Of a DNA stretch of 64,000 nt, positions 26,534 to 35,655 are shown in pieces. Each line of letters begins with the position of its first letter. Position 1 is the stretch's first letter. The notes beneath the pieces are model-generated. The model saw nothing but the letters and a program-made list of their open reading frames with translations. It was not told where the DNA came from and ran no database searches. The position numbers and the translations under genes are program-made. This stretch comes from CAZWSX01 sp964636985 (GTDB lineage: Bacteria > Planctomycetota > Planctomycetia > Pirellulales > Pirellulaceae), in NCBI GenBank assembly GCA_964636985.1, contig CAZWSX010000009.1, forward strand, positions 124,001 to 188,000, in the 5' to 3' direction.

Positions 26534-27496
26534 TTAGGACACCTGCCCGCCAGTAGACGCCGCCCCACCCGTAGACGCAGGGATATTTGCGGTAGCCAGC
26601 GGCGGTATCGTCGATTCCGATTCGTCGGCAGCATGAAACCGGCTGTATACGGATTGCAGCCCTAAAGGTTCGATCCGCACGTCGGTTAACGGCTGCTGCG
26701 CCAGCCAGCCGAGCAAGGGACTCAAATCGCCAGGCGTTTCGAGAATCATGGTGCCGTCGGTTTCGCACTTGAGCATCGCCCCGATCGAAAGCTGCGCCGG
26801 CAACGGCTGCAGAGGACCAGCCAACTTGGCGAGAATGCGATGATGCGACCGCAGGCTGTCGAGCGATTGCATATGAACGATCTTGCCTGAACGCAAAATG
26901 ACTACACGATCGCACGCTTGCTCGACTTCGCTCATCACGTGCGAAGAGAACAGAATCGTCTTGCCGGCGTCGCTCGCCTCGACGACCAGATTCATCACCT
27001 CAGTACGAACCGAGGGGTCCAAGTTGGCGGTGGGCTCGTCCAGAATGATGACGGGCGTTGGCGCCGCTAACACGGCGGCTAAAGCGAGCTTTTGCTTCAT
27101 CCCGGTCGACATGTAGCCCACCTGGCGGCGCAGATCGAGTTCGAGCCGCTTGGCGAGCGTCAGAGACTTGGCGAGGTCGCCGTTCGCCCGTACCGATGCG
27201 AAAAACTCCAAGGCCTCGCGGCCCCGCATGTGATCGAACAGCTTGGCCTCGGCCGGAAGATAGGCGACGCGCTCTCGAACAGCAACCGATTGAGTGAGGC
27301 AATTAAAACCGTCGATCGTGGCCGTGCCGGAAGTGGGTCGCAAGAATCCCAACAGCAGGCGAATGAGTGTGGTCTTACCGGCGCCATTGGGTCCGAGCAG
27401 CCCGAAGACCTCCCCCTGTTCGACCCCCAGCGTACAATGGTCTAAGGCGATGACCTCCGCGTAGCGTTTTGTGAGTTCCTGGGTAACGACAATCAC
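26534..27496 (-). CDS. ABC transporter ATP-binding protein
   Basis: From the GTG at 27496 (GGAAAG upstream) this is a 320-residue ATPase. Walker A is GLLGPNGAGKTT, the signature is YMSTGMKQKLALA, Walker B is PVIILDEPTANLDP, and the switch histidine is in LFSSHVMSEVEQA. The C-terminal 90 residues resemble the regulatory tail of NatA-like exporters. Longer in-frame starts to 27760 exist but the extra residues look non-coding and overlap the region upstream of the histidine kinase. It pairs with the permease that follows. Confidence 0.9.
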   Translation of the reverse strand: MIVVTQELTKRYAEVIALDHCTLGVEQGEVFGLLGPNGAGKTTLIRLLLGFLRPTSGTATIDGFNCLTQSVAVRERVAYLPAEAKLFDHMRGREALEFFASVRANGDLAKSLTLAKRLELDLRRQVGYMSTGMKQKLALAAVLAAPTPVIILDEPTANLDPSVRTEVMNLVVEASDAGKTILFSSHVMSEVEQACDRVVILRSGKIVHMQSLDSLRSHHRILAKLAGPLQPLPAQLSIGAMLKCETDGTMILETPGDLSPLLGWLAQQPLTDVRIEPLGLQSVYSRFHAADESESTIPPLATANIPASTGGAASTGGQVS

Positions 27497-27706
27497 GTTT
27501 CCATTCTTTCCAAGGCGATCGACTGCGGTTGTCGTTCCGTATTCCCCAGGTAGGGAACGTCGCGGCACTTGCTCAACCGCGAAAAACGACTCATTGTAAC
27601 GTAACAAGTAAACTTGCATCTCCACAGGCGCCCGCTGGTTGACGACCAATCCCTTTGTGGGCCGTGAAGTTGACAAAAGGGGCAGTGATTTTCTCCGGAA
27701 CCATCG

Positions 27707-30046
27707 ATGGAAAGTAATGGAAATTCGCCGGCAGAACCTGCCAAAGATTACGCCGGCCAACCGTATCCGTCACTCTCGCCGGCGCTTCTCAATCGGCTGT
27801 TCACAGCGGCACCGGGCGTTCTCTGCCAGTTGTGGATAAAACGGGACGGGCGATTCGGTTTCGATTTCATCAGCGGTCGCGTCAACGAGTTGTTTGGGAT
27901 CACGGCCCAGGAAATGTACGACCACCCGGAGCGGATGCTCGATGCCATACCGCCCGAGGACCGCCTGGCGATGATCGAGCGGATGAGCACCAACGATGCC
28001 AGCCAGCGCGAACAATCGTTCGTCGATCGCTATATCAAGCCCGACGGCAAACTGGGTTGGATGCGCAGCACGACCTTCACCGAGTGGGTTCCCGGCGAGG
28101 AGGTGATTCGCTTTACGTCGCACACAGTCGATGCCACGATCGAAGTCGAAGCCCAAAATCAGGCTCGCGGCGTCGCGCAGCGCATGCAAGCAATGCTCGA
28201 GGCCAGTCCCGATGCCATCTGGATCTTGCGCGCCATTGAAGTCGACGAAAAGGTTTGCGATTTCGAGGTCACCGACTTCAACTTCGAGGCCGAGCGGTTG
28301 CTTGGTGCTGCCAGGCATTGGATCGTTGGTCGCACCATCAAACAACTCGCCGACGAGAATCGAGAGTTCCTTTGCCTTGATTTATATCTCTCGGTATTTC
28401 ATTCCAAGCGGCGGCACGAGAGCGAGGTCGCGGTTTACAAGACCGACGCCGAACCGCGTTGGATTCGCCGCGAAATCACGCCGCTTCCCTTCGGCCTGTC
28501 GGTGTTGGCACACGACATCACGAAAGAGCGGCAGGATCAAATCAAGCTGGAGGAAAGCGAACTCAAGTTCCGCGAAATGGCCGAACACGTCGACGAAGCC
28601 TTCTGGCTCAATTCGATCGACCCTCCCCAGATTCTCTACATGAGCCCCGCTTTCGAACGGATCACGGGCATCAAGCCGGAGGAAGTCTGCAAGGATCCCA
28701 CCATTTGGCGGATCGCGATCCATCCCGATCACGTGGCCCATGTTGTTCAGGAATTCGAGGCCTGGGTGCGGCTCGAAAAAGACTACGACGTCACATATCA
28801 AATCCGCAGAACCGACGGCCAGTGGAGATGGGTTCGCGATATTGGTTCCGTCATCAAAAACGACGCGGGGGAACCTTATCGGCTGGTGGGAATTACCCGA
28901 GACATCACCGACGAAACTGCGGCGAAGGACCAGTTAGTCGCCAGCGAAGAGAAGTACCGCCGCATCGTCTCCACGGCTCACGAAGGGATCGCGGTGCTCG
29001 ATCCTAGCGGACGAGTCGAGTTCGCAAACCAGCGCATGAGCGAAATGCTCGGCCGAACGAACGGAGAAGTTTGCGGTCGATCGCTTGGAAAATGGGTCCA
29101 CCCCGACCAGCTTCTGAAGGCCGGCCCATTGCTGGGAGAAGAGCTTCCGTCGGGAACCGCCTCGATCCCGCTTCGCTTCATGCGGAACGACGGAACCGCG
29201 ATTCATGTGCACGCCTCCGTGAGCCCTTTGATCGATCAAAACGGCCAACCCAACGGCCGGGTGGTCATGATTGCCGATATCACGTCGTTGGTGCAGGCCG
29301 AAGAAAAGATGCGGCACCTCGATCAACAGCTGGCGCATGTCGCGAAGATCAGCTCGATGGGTGCGACCACGGCCGAAATCGCGCACGAATTGAATCAACC
29401 TCTCTACGCGATGTCGAATTACGCCGACGCTTGCATCAACCTGGTTGCGGAACAGGAAGGCCCGCTGTTCGATACGCTGCGGAACCACTTGGGACAAGTG
29501 ATCAAGGCAGCGCAGCGCGCGTCGGCAATTGTGCGAAGAATCGGCAGCTTCGTCCGCACCACCGAGCCCGATCGTCGTTGGGTCGATTTGAATGCGTTGA
29601 TCGAGGAGACAACCGATCTCGTCAAAATGGCAGGCGCTCCCCACGATATCAGCTTCCGGTTCAATCTCGATCGGAAGCTCCCCCCGGTGCTGATCGATCA
29701 ACTTTTGATTGGCCAGGTGATCGTCAACTTGCTGCGCAACTCGGTCGAGGCTCTGAGCGAGGTCAAGCAGAAAGGAAAGCGAATCACGATTTCGACCAAA
29801 CACATGAGCGACGATCAGATTCGCGTCGCGATCGAAGACAACGGCCCTGGTATCCCAGCCGCCATGCAGGGGACTATGTTCGACGCCTTCGTCTCGTCCA
29901 AGGAGACGGGCACCGGCTTGGGGTTGCCGATCTGTCGAACAATCGTGGAAGCCCACGAAGGGCGGCTCTGGTACGAACCGCGTGGATCAGGGGCCGAATT
30001 TGTCTTCACACTCCCTTACCACGAACAAGAGGAAGTGGAAAAATAG
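27707..30046 (+). CDS. Multi-PAS sensor histidine kinase, soluble (FixL-like)
   Basis: A 779-residue kinase with no transmembrane helix. Four PAS/PAC units are read in order, roughly residues 20-145, 155-270, 280-405 and 415-530; the third contains FWLNSIDPPQILYMSPAFE and the fourth GIAVLDPSGRVEFAN. The dimerisation/phosphoacceptor region has H560 in AEIAHELNQPLYAMSNYA, the type seen in FixL-like kinases. The ATPase domain shows NLLRNSVEAL, EDNGPGIP and GTGLGLPICRTIVEAHEG. No response regulator gene is adjacent, so the partner is elsewhere. No haem ligand could be assigned to a PAS domain. Confidence 0.92.
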   Translation: MESNGNSPAEPAKDYAGQPYPSLSPALLNRLFTAAPGVLCQLWIKRDGRFGFDFISGRVNELFGITAQEMYDHPERMLDAIPPEDRLAMIERMSTNDASQREQSFVDRYIKPDGKLGWMRSTTFTEWVPGEEVIRFTSHTVDATIEVEAQNQARGVAQRMQAMLEASPDAIWILRAIEVDEKVCDFEVTDFNFEAERLLGAARHWIVGRTIKQLADENREFLCLDLYLSVFHSKRRHESEVAVYKTDAEPRWIRREITPLPFGLSVLAHDITKERQDQIKLEESELKFREMAEHVDEAFWLNSIDPPQILYMSPAFERITGIKPEEVCKDPTIWRIAIHPDHVAHVVQEFEAWVRLEKDYDVTYQIRRTDGQWRWVRDIGSVIKNDAGEPYRLVGITRDITDETAAKDQLVASEEKYRRIVSTAHEGIAVLDPSGRVEFANQRMSEMLGRTNGEVCGRSLGKWVHPDQLLKAGPLLGEELPSGTASIPLRFMRNDGTAIHVHASVSPLIDQNGQPNGRVVMIADITSLVQAEEKMRHLDQQLAHVAKISSMGATTAEIAHELNQPLYAMSNYADACINLVAEQEGPLFDTLRNHLGQVIKAAQRASAIVRRIGSFVRTTEPDRRWVDLNALIEETTDLVKMAGAPHDISFRFNLDRKLPPVLIDQLLIGQVIVNLLRNSVEALSEVKQKGKRITISTKHMSDDQIRVAIEDNGPGIPAAMQGTMFDAFVSSKETGTGLGLPICRTIVEAHEGRLWYEPRGSGAEFVFTLPYHEQEEVEK

Positions 30047-30267
30047 GGATAGGGCTCGGGTGACGAGCCGCGCCAGCAACGCTGGCAGACTCCCTTTGGC
30101 CAAGGATCGGGCCGTTTTGGGACGTCGCCAAGTAAAATACAACCGGCCGCCGCGTCGCGCGACGTTGACGTCGCATCTCGGTTTGCCGATACTTCGCCCC
30201 CTACCACGATTACCGCGTTGCCCCCGTTAAAGGAGCGGCGGAATCCTGGGTTTACGTTAGCGCATTC

Positions 30268-31542
30268 ATGGTTTCCCTCGATCACACGTCTCTGGAACAG
30301 TACTGCCGCGATGCGGCGCGACGCGCCCGCGCGGCTTCGTCGGCGCTCGGGATTGCCTCAGGCAAGGTAAAGAATGCCTGGCTGCGCCGGTCGGCTCAGC
30401 TCATCCGCGATCACCAAGGCGAAATCTTGGCCGCCAATGCGAAGGATGTCGCGGCGGCACCCGGCTACGGGTTAAGCGACGCCGCGATCGATCGGCTGAA
30501 ACTTTCGCACGCACGAATCGAGGCCATCGCAGCTGGATTAGATGAAGTCGCTGCGCTGCCCGACCCCGTTGGCGAGACGATCGAGGCGGGCATTCGACCC
30601 AACGGACTCCACATCAACAAGATTCGCGTCCCGCTGGGCGTGGTCTTTTTCATTTACGAATCGCGCCCCAATGTGACGGCCGATGCCGCGGCCATCTGCG
30701 TGAAGAGCGGCAACGCGGTGATCCTTCGTGGCGGCAAAGAAGCCGCCCATAGCAGCCGGGCGATTGTCGATCTGCTGCGACTGGCTCTCGAAGAGTGCGA
30801 TTTGCCACGCGATGCCATTCACCTGGTTGAAACACTCGATCGCGCCGCCGTGAGCCACTTTTTGGCGCTCGACAAGTGGATCGACGTCGCCATCCCGCGC
30901 GGAGGAGAATCGCTCATTCGACGCGTGACCGACGAGGCCACCATGCCCGTCATCAAGCACTTCAATGGCAACTGCCATGTTTACGTCGACCGGGCAGCGG
31001 ACCTCGAAATGGCTCAGCGGATCTTGATAAACGCCAAGTGCCAGCGGATGGGCGTGTGCAACGCCGCGGAGTCGCTGCTGGTCCACCGTGATGTCGCCGA
31101 ACGGTTTTTGCCTGCCGCGGCCGGCGAACTGTTGAAGCACGGCATCGAGATTCGTGGCGACGAAACGACGCGTCGCCTGGTCCCGCAAGCCAAGCCTGTG
31201 ACCGACGCCGATTTTGAAGCGGAGTTCTTAGGGCCGATCATCAGTTGCCGGGTGGTCGACTCGCTCGCGGAAGCAATCGCGCATATCAATCAATTCGGTT
31301 CCAAGCACACCGACGCGATTGTGACAGGCGACCTCGCGGCGGCCCGAGAGTTTACGGCTCAAGTCGATAGCGCGGCGGTGATGGTCAACGCCAGCACGCG
31401 GTTCAACGACGGTTTTGAGTTTGGATTGGGTGCCGAAATCGGAATCAGTACCGACAAGTTTCACGCCCGTGGACCTTGCGGGCTTAAGGAACTGACGACC
31501 TACAAGTACGTGGTCTACGGCGACGGCCAGATCCGCGAGTAA
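30268..31542 (+). CDS. proA: Glutamate-5-semialdehyde dehydrogenase (gamma-glutamyl phosphate reductase)
   Basis: A 424-residue proline-biosynthesis enzyme that reduces gamma-glutamyl phosphate with NADPH. Visible family features: VPLGVVFFIYESRPNVTADAA, SGNAVILRGGKEA, VIKHFNGNCHVYVD, the active-site cysteine in AKCQRMGVCNAAES, and the C-terminal FEFGLGAEIGIST followed by RGPCGLKELTTYKY. The length is typical. The partner proB is not next to it. Confidence 0.96.
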   Translation: MVSLDHTSLEQYCRDAARRARAASSALGIASGKVKNAWLRRSAQLIRDHQGEILAANAKDVAAAPGYGLSDAAIDRLKLSHARIEAIAAGLDEVAALPDPVGETIEAGIRPNGLHINKIRVPLGVVFFIYESRPNVTADAAAICVKSGNAVILRGGKEAAHSSRAIVDLLRLALEECDLPRDAIHLVETLDRAAVSHFLALDKWIDVAIPRGGESLIRRVTDEATMPVIKHFNGNCHVYVDRAADLEMAQRILINAKCQRMGVCNAAESLLVHRDVAERFLPAAAGELLKHGIEIRGDETTRRLVPQAKPVTDADFEAEFLGPIISCRVVDSLAEAIAHINQFGSKHTDAIVTGDLAAAREFTAQVDSAAVMVNASTRFNDGFEFGLGAEIGISTDKFHARGPCGLKELTTYKYVVYGDGQIRE

Positions 31543-31588
31543 CCAGAACAAACGTCGATTTTCCCGCCTGGGCAAAACGGAGTTTCCC

Positions 31589-32602
31589 ATGAGCGACCCA
31601 GAAGTTCTCAGCCAAGAAGAAGTCGAAAGCCTGCTTTCGGCCATGGAAACGGCCAGTGGCCGGGCAGCATCAAGCAACAAAGCGGCCAAGTCGGGAGCGG
31701 CGGCGCGCGCCCGCGAAAAGGTAACTCCTTACGACTTCAAGCGTCCTGAACGCGTCGGCAAGGAACAAATGCGGGCTTTGCAATCGCTGCACGAGGGCTT
31801 CGGGCGAAACTTCGGCGCCGCGCTCTCGGCACTGCTGCGCAGTATCGTCGAAGTGAAGTTAACCAGCGTCGACCAACTCACCTACAGCGAGTTCGTTTTC
31901 AGCCTCGAAAATCCCAGCTGCTTCAATCTGCTGCGCGCGGACCCGCTCGAGGGAAACCTCATCCTAGACATCAATCCATCACTCCTCTACCCGATCATCG
32001 AACGGCTTCTGGGGGGCGGAAAGGACTCGGCGCCTCCAGCCAGGCGGCCGCTGACCGAAATCGAGCTGCGCCTCGTTTCTCGAATCACCAATTTGTTTCT
32101 GGGCGAGTTGGCCCATGCTTGGGAAGGCGTTTTGCCGTTGAAGCTGAGCGTGGAACGGGTCGAAAGCAATCCGCAGTTAGTCCAAGTGGTGCCGCCCAAC
32201 GAAGTCGTCGTGTTGATCAGCTTTGAACTGACGCTCGGCGACGTCCGCGGGATGATGAACTTGTGCATCCCGTTTAATTCGATCGAGCGGATCGGCAGCA
32301 AGCTGTCGGCAAACAACTGGTTCAGCTACGGCAAAACATCGGCCAATGACGAATCGCGAAAGCACATCGGCCGACAACTGGACGGCGCGGTGGTCGAAGT
32401 CGTGGTAACTCTCGCCGAAAGCTCGATCACAACCAGCGACTTACTCGGCTTGCGTGTGGGCGACGTCATCACCACCGAGAAAGACCGCCGGCTCCCTCTG
32501 GAGGTCGCCGTTCAAGGGATGAAGAAGTTCGCGGCCAGCCCCGGCGCCTACAAAGGGAAAAAGGCGATCAAGGTGGAACAGATCATCAAAAGCGAAAAGT
32601 AA
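31589..32602 (+). CDS. fliM: Flagellar motor switch protein FliM
   Basis: A 337-residue C-ring protein. The N-terminal SQEEVESLLSAM is the CheY-binding EIDALL-type motif, followed by a variable linker and the CheC-like middle domain (FKRPERVGKEQMRALQSLHEGF, then LEGNLILDINPSLLYPIIERLLGGG). The C-terminal SpoA/SpoN domain includes LAESSITTSDLLGLRVGDVITTEK. It stands alone, 47 bp after proA, with no other flagellar gene in the window. It indicates a motile life stage. Confidence 0.95.
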   Translation: MSDPEVLSQEEVESLLSAMETASGRAASSNKAAKSGAAARAREKVTPYDFKRPERVGKEQMRALQSLHEGFGRNFGAALSALLRSIVEVKLTSVDQLTYSEFVFSLENPSCFNLLRADPLEGNLILDINPSLLYPIIERLLGGGKDSAPPARRPLTEIELRLVSRITNLFLGELAHAWEGVLPLKLSVERVESNPQLVQVVPPNEVVVLISFELTLGDVRGMMNLCIPFNSIERIGSKLSANNWFSYGKTSANDESRKHIGRQLDGAVVEVVVTLAESSITTSDLLGLRVGDVITTEKDRRLPLEVAVQGMKKFAASPGAYKGKKAIKVEQIIKSEK

Positions 32603-32633
32603 TTCCGGTTAGCGTCGCGCCGCTCGATTCTCG

Positions 32634-33323
32634 CTACTTTTCCGCCGCTTGCTTGGGCCAGATTTTGAGAATCACGGCGTCCGACAGCCCGCCGGGCGTC
32701 GAGTATTCCGCAGCCACCTTTACCTGCAAATCTCGCAGCAGCTTTTGCTCCTGGGCGGCCGACTTCTCTTCGACCCATTTCGGCCCCTTGAACGCCAGTA
32801 GTCGCCCCACCGAGAGCCAGCGGGACGCGAGCAGTGTGAGCAGCTTATCCAGCGCGCCAACACCGCGGGCGGTCGTCGCATCGAAGCGATCGTCGTCGAG
32901 AACTTTTTCGGCCCGCTCCGCCTCGACTCGGACGGGCACCTTCAAACTTCCGGCGATCGACTTCAGCACGTTGGCCTTCTTTTGGGTCGACTCGGCCAGG
33001 GTCACATCCAGATCGGGGCGAAGAATCGCCAACGTCAGTCCTGGCACACCACCACCGGAGCCAATGTCGAGAACCTCTTCGCCTGAATGAATCAGCCTGG
33101 ACAACTGGATGGTGTCGACCAAGTCGCGCAAGAGGAACTTATCGAAGTCGGTATGCCGCGTGAGGTTGATCTTCTCGTTCCACTCCCAGAGGAGCTGTGC
33201 GTAGCGCTCCAAATTGGGAATAGCTTCGCTGGGGACATCGACCCCATAGCGCGCGATCGCTTCGGCGAGCGATTGGCTCGGCGGGGTCGATGGTTCTGGG
33301 GAGTTACTCTGATCGTCACTCAC
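32634..33323 (-). CDS. rsmG: 16S rRNA (guanine-N7)-methyltransferase RsmG
   Basis: A 229-residue SAM-dependent methyltransferase modifying G527 of 16S rRNA. The family motifs are LLWEWNEKINLT, the SAM-binding VLDIGSGGGVPGLTLAI, and ATTARGVGALDKLL. The GTG at 33323 is chosen because the resulting protein has typical length and starts with a polar stretch; a start at 33374 adds 17 residues and has a GGAG-like site too. It converges with fliM across 31 bp. Confidence 0.93.
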   Translation of the reverse strand: MSDDQSNSPEPSTPPSQSLAEAIARYGVDVPSEAIPNLERYAQLLWEWNEKINLTRHTDFDKFLLRDLVDTIQLSRLIHSGEEVLDIGSGGGVPGLTLAILRPDLDVTLAESTQKKANVLKSIAGSLKVPVRVEAERAEKVLDDDRFDATTARGVGALDKLLTLLASRWLSVGRLLAFKGPKWVEEKSAAQEQKLLRDLQVKVAAEYSTPGGLSDAVILKIWPKQAAEK

Positions 33324-33710
33324 GCGTAAACCTGGACCTTCCAGCTCCTTTTCGGCAGATAACAAGACGTACACCCAGACAAACCGTCGCCCAAAGGCAC
33401 TTCAACCGCCATTAGAACGGGCGTACATTGCGAACATCCGAACATTACCACGAGCAACCTTCATTGAGAACCATGTGCGGCTTAGCACAGCACCCCTCTT
33501 TCGGTAAAAATGACCCAAGAAAGATTCATTTTTTCCTTAATATTTGGGGCAAACTTATTGAATCTTTTATCCCTACTTTGCCCTAAGCACCTAGATTAAC
33601 GCACCCTGGGTAGTTACAAGATATCCAACGGTCACCGTAGTTTGGTGGCCGGCGCGGTGCCGTCCGAATCCGCGTGATGTTTGCAATTCTCGTTCTGTGG
33701 AGTTTTGTCC
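33324..33710. promoter_or_regulatory. AT-rich intergenic and leader region upstream of the Cys-rich gene
   Basis: This 387-bp region has no gene. Around 33500-33600 it is strikingly AT-rich against a GC-rich genome, including TTGAATCTTTTATCCCTACT around 33559, which may serve as a -35-like element with a weak -10. Such an AT block before a small secreted protein gene suggests a strong promoter, but the exact elements are my guess. Confidence 0.35.
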
Positions 33711-34091
33711 ATGCGAATGCGTTTCCTCCAATTGTTCGTTGCCGCTGTCGTGGCCCTCGTTGTCGCCTCGTCGGCAATGGCCCAAGACGCTGCTCCGGCC
33801 GCTCCGGCTCCGCCTGCTCCTACGCCGGCCGCTGAAGCCCCGCCTGCCCCGGCTCCCGCACCGGCCGCCGAAGCCTCGCCTTCGGATGCCGCCGCGGCTC
33901 CTGCCCCGGCCGTTGTTGTCGTGACCGAAGGCGACTGCGGCGGTTGCGCTGCTCCTGCCCCCAGCTGCTGCAAGCCAGCTTGCGAAACGAGCTGCTGCAA
34001 GCCCGCTTGCAAGCCGCGTTGCTGCCGCCCGCTGTTCGGTTCGCTCCGCTGCTGCCGTCCCAAGTGCTGCCGTCCGACGTGCTGCAACTAG
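33711..34091 (+). CDS. Small secreted Ala/Pro-rich and Cys-rich protein
   Basis: A 126-residue protein starting at ATG 33711 with a signal peptide cleaved near SSAMAQ. The mature part has about 45 residues of Ala/Pro-rich spacer, a short valine strand, then a C-terminal 53-residue tail with 16 cysteines, many as CC pairs separated by KPAC, RPKC and RPTC motifs. No family is recognised. Proline- and cystine-rich proteins were historically reported from planctomycete cell envelopes, so a cross-linked envelope protein is one possibility, and metal binding another. A strong terminator follows. Confidence 0.7.
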   Translation: MRMRFLQLFVAAVVALVVASSAMAQDAAPAAPAPPAPTPAAEAPPAPAPAPAAEASPSDAAAAPAPAVVVVTEGDCGGCAAPAPSCCKPACETSCCKPACKPRCCRPLFGSLRCCRPKCCRPTCCN

Positions 34092-34133
34092 CTCGCCGTA
34101 GTTAAAACTAAGACGCCGGCTTGAGAAAACATG

Positions 34134-34165
34134 AGAGGCCGCCCCCTTGGGACGGCCTCTTTTTG
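34134..34165 (+). terminator. Intrinsic terminator after the Cys-rich gene
   Basis: An AGAGGCCG arm pairs with CGGCCTCT around a 16-base loop and is followed by TTTTTG on the plus strand, 42 bp after the stop codon of the small Cys-rich protein gene. This is the expected form of a Rho-independent terminator. Confidence 0.8.
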
Positions 34166-34194
34166 TTGCGTCAGATTGCGAGAGGCTGCCTGAA

Positions 34195-35499
34195 CTAGAC
34201 TTCGCTCAGCCGCTCATTGGAATCGCCGAAGCTCTTCTCCTCGACACCGAACTTGTCCATCAGCGACAGGAACAGACTGCACATCTTGCGGTTGGGCTTG
34301 TCGAGATAGTCGAGCGCTCGCCCCGTTTCCAGCTTTCCGCCCGCTCGGCCCAACGTAATGACAGGCAGTTGGTTGGCCTCGTGGTTGCCGGTCAACATGC
34401 TGGAGCAGTACAGCATCACCGAGTTCTCCAGGAGCGTTCGCTCCCCTTCCCGCACCGCGTTCATCTTTTTGGCGATATAGCCGAATTGCTCCAGGAAGAA
34501 GCGGTTGACCTTGAGCCAGTCGTCGCCGTCGGAGTGCGACAGCAAGTGGTGGATCATGTAGTCGACGTTCAGGTTCGGGAACCGGAGCGACGAGTGGTCG
34601 TTGTTCAGTTTGAGTGTGCAAATCCGGGTGGCGTCGGTCTGGAAACCGAGCACTAAGATGTCGCACATCAGCCGCATGTGTTCGGCGATGTCCTGTGGAA
34701 TTCCATCCGCCGGACGAGCCACGTTTGGCTTTTCGAGCGTCGGACGCCAGCCTTGCAATTCACCGCGTTTGCCTGCCCGCTCGATCCGCAATTCGACGTC
34801 GCGGACCGATTCGAGGTACTCGTCGAGTTTCCGTTGGTCGTCGGTGCTGATCTTCTTACGGATGTCCCCGGCATCTTCCAAAACCGCATCCAGAACGCTT
34901 TTGTCCCCCTTGGCGACTTCGTCCTTGAACAGGCGGTCGAAGGCGAGCGAGGGGTAAAGCTCGAGCGGCGTCGGCGTGGTCGGCGAGCTCCACGAAATGT
35001 GGGAGCTGTAAATCATCGAGTAGTTCTTGTGCACGGCAGGGTTGGCCGTTTCGCAACCCAACACGAGCGACGGTACCTTCGTCGAGCGGCCATACGTCTG
35101 GGCCAAGTGCTGGTCGATGCTGGTGCCGGATTTGATTTCGCCGCCGGGAGAGAGGGGCGCACCCGAAAGCAGGTTGCCCGTCTGCGAGCTATGGATGTTC
35201 CCCTTGAGGGCCTCGGCGTTGTAGAGGCCGCGATAGAGAACCAGTTGTTCGCGAACGTCGTGCAGCGGTTGCAGGACCTTGCCGAGTTCCAGGTCGGCTC
35301 CCTTCCCTTTGGCCCACCACTCTTTGCTGTGGAAGCCGTTGCCCGAGAAGAGAGCCGCGAACCGGATCGGCGGCGTGCTCGCGGGTTCGGCGCCGGCGGG
35401 CGTATCGCCCCAGACCGCAATTGATTCCATCCACGGCAGAGCCATGGTGACGCCGAGGCCTCGCAACATCGTCCGGCGAGAAAACAGGTGGTCCTTCAT
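34195..35499 (-). CDS. DUF1552 domain secreted protein (Tat signal)
   Basis: A 434-residue protein of a family largely confined to Planctomycetes and relatives. The N-terminus FSRRTMLRGLGVTMALPW is a twin-arginine signal. The family pattern includes RFAALFSGNGFHSKEWW, SGTSIDQHLAQ, and ENSVMLYCSSMLTGNHEANQLP near the C-terminus. The function is not known. It follows the DUF1592-type gene by about 155 bp on the same strand, the usual pairing of these two families, and is probably exported folded to work with that cytochrome protein. Confidence 0.9.
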   Translation of the reverse strand: MKDHLFSRRTMLRGLGVTMALPWMESIAVWGDTPAGAEPASTPPIRFAALFSGNGFHSKEWWAKGKGADLELGKVLQPLHDVREQLVLYRGLYNAEALKGNIHSSQTGNLLSGAPLSPGGEIKSGTSIDQHLAQTYGRSTKVPSLVLGCETANPAVHKNYSMIYSSHISWSSPTTPTPLELYPSLAFDRLFKDEVAKGDKSVLDAVLEDAGDIRKKISTDDQRKLDEYLESVRDVELRIERAGKRGELQGWRPTLEKPNVARPADGIPQDIAEHMRLMCDILVLGFQTDATRICTLKLNNDHSSLRFPNLNVDYMIHHLLSHSDGDDWLKVNRFFLEQFGYIAKKMNAVREGERTLLENSVMLYCSSMLTGNHEANQLPVITLGRAGGKLETGRALDYLDKPNRKMCSLFLSLMDKFGVEEKSFGDSNERLSEV

Positions 35500-35655
35500 C
35501 GGGGAGAATTTCCTATTTCAGGTGGGTAGTCGAAGGAAGGCAAATCCAGTGCTGCGAGGTGCACCTTTTGGAATGGTACTCTCGCGAAACAAGCGAAGCA
35601 AACCGGCCCATTGCCGCGAGGCGTCGGGGCATCCAGCACAAAACGTCGCAAAAAC

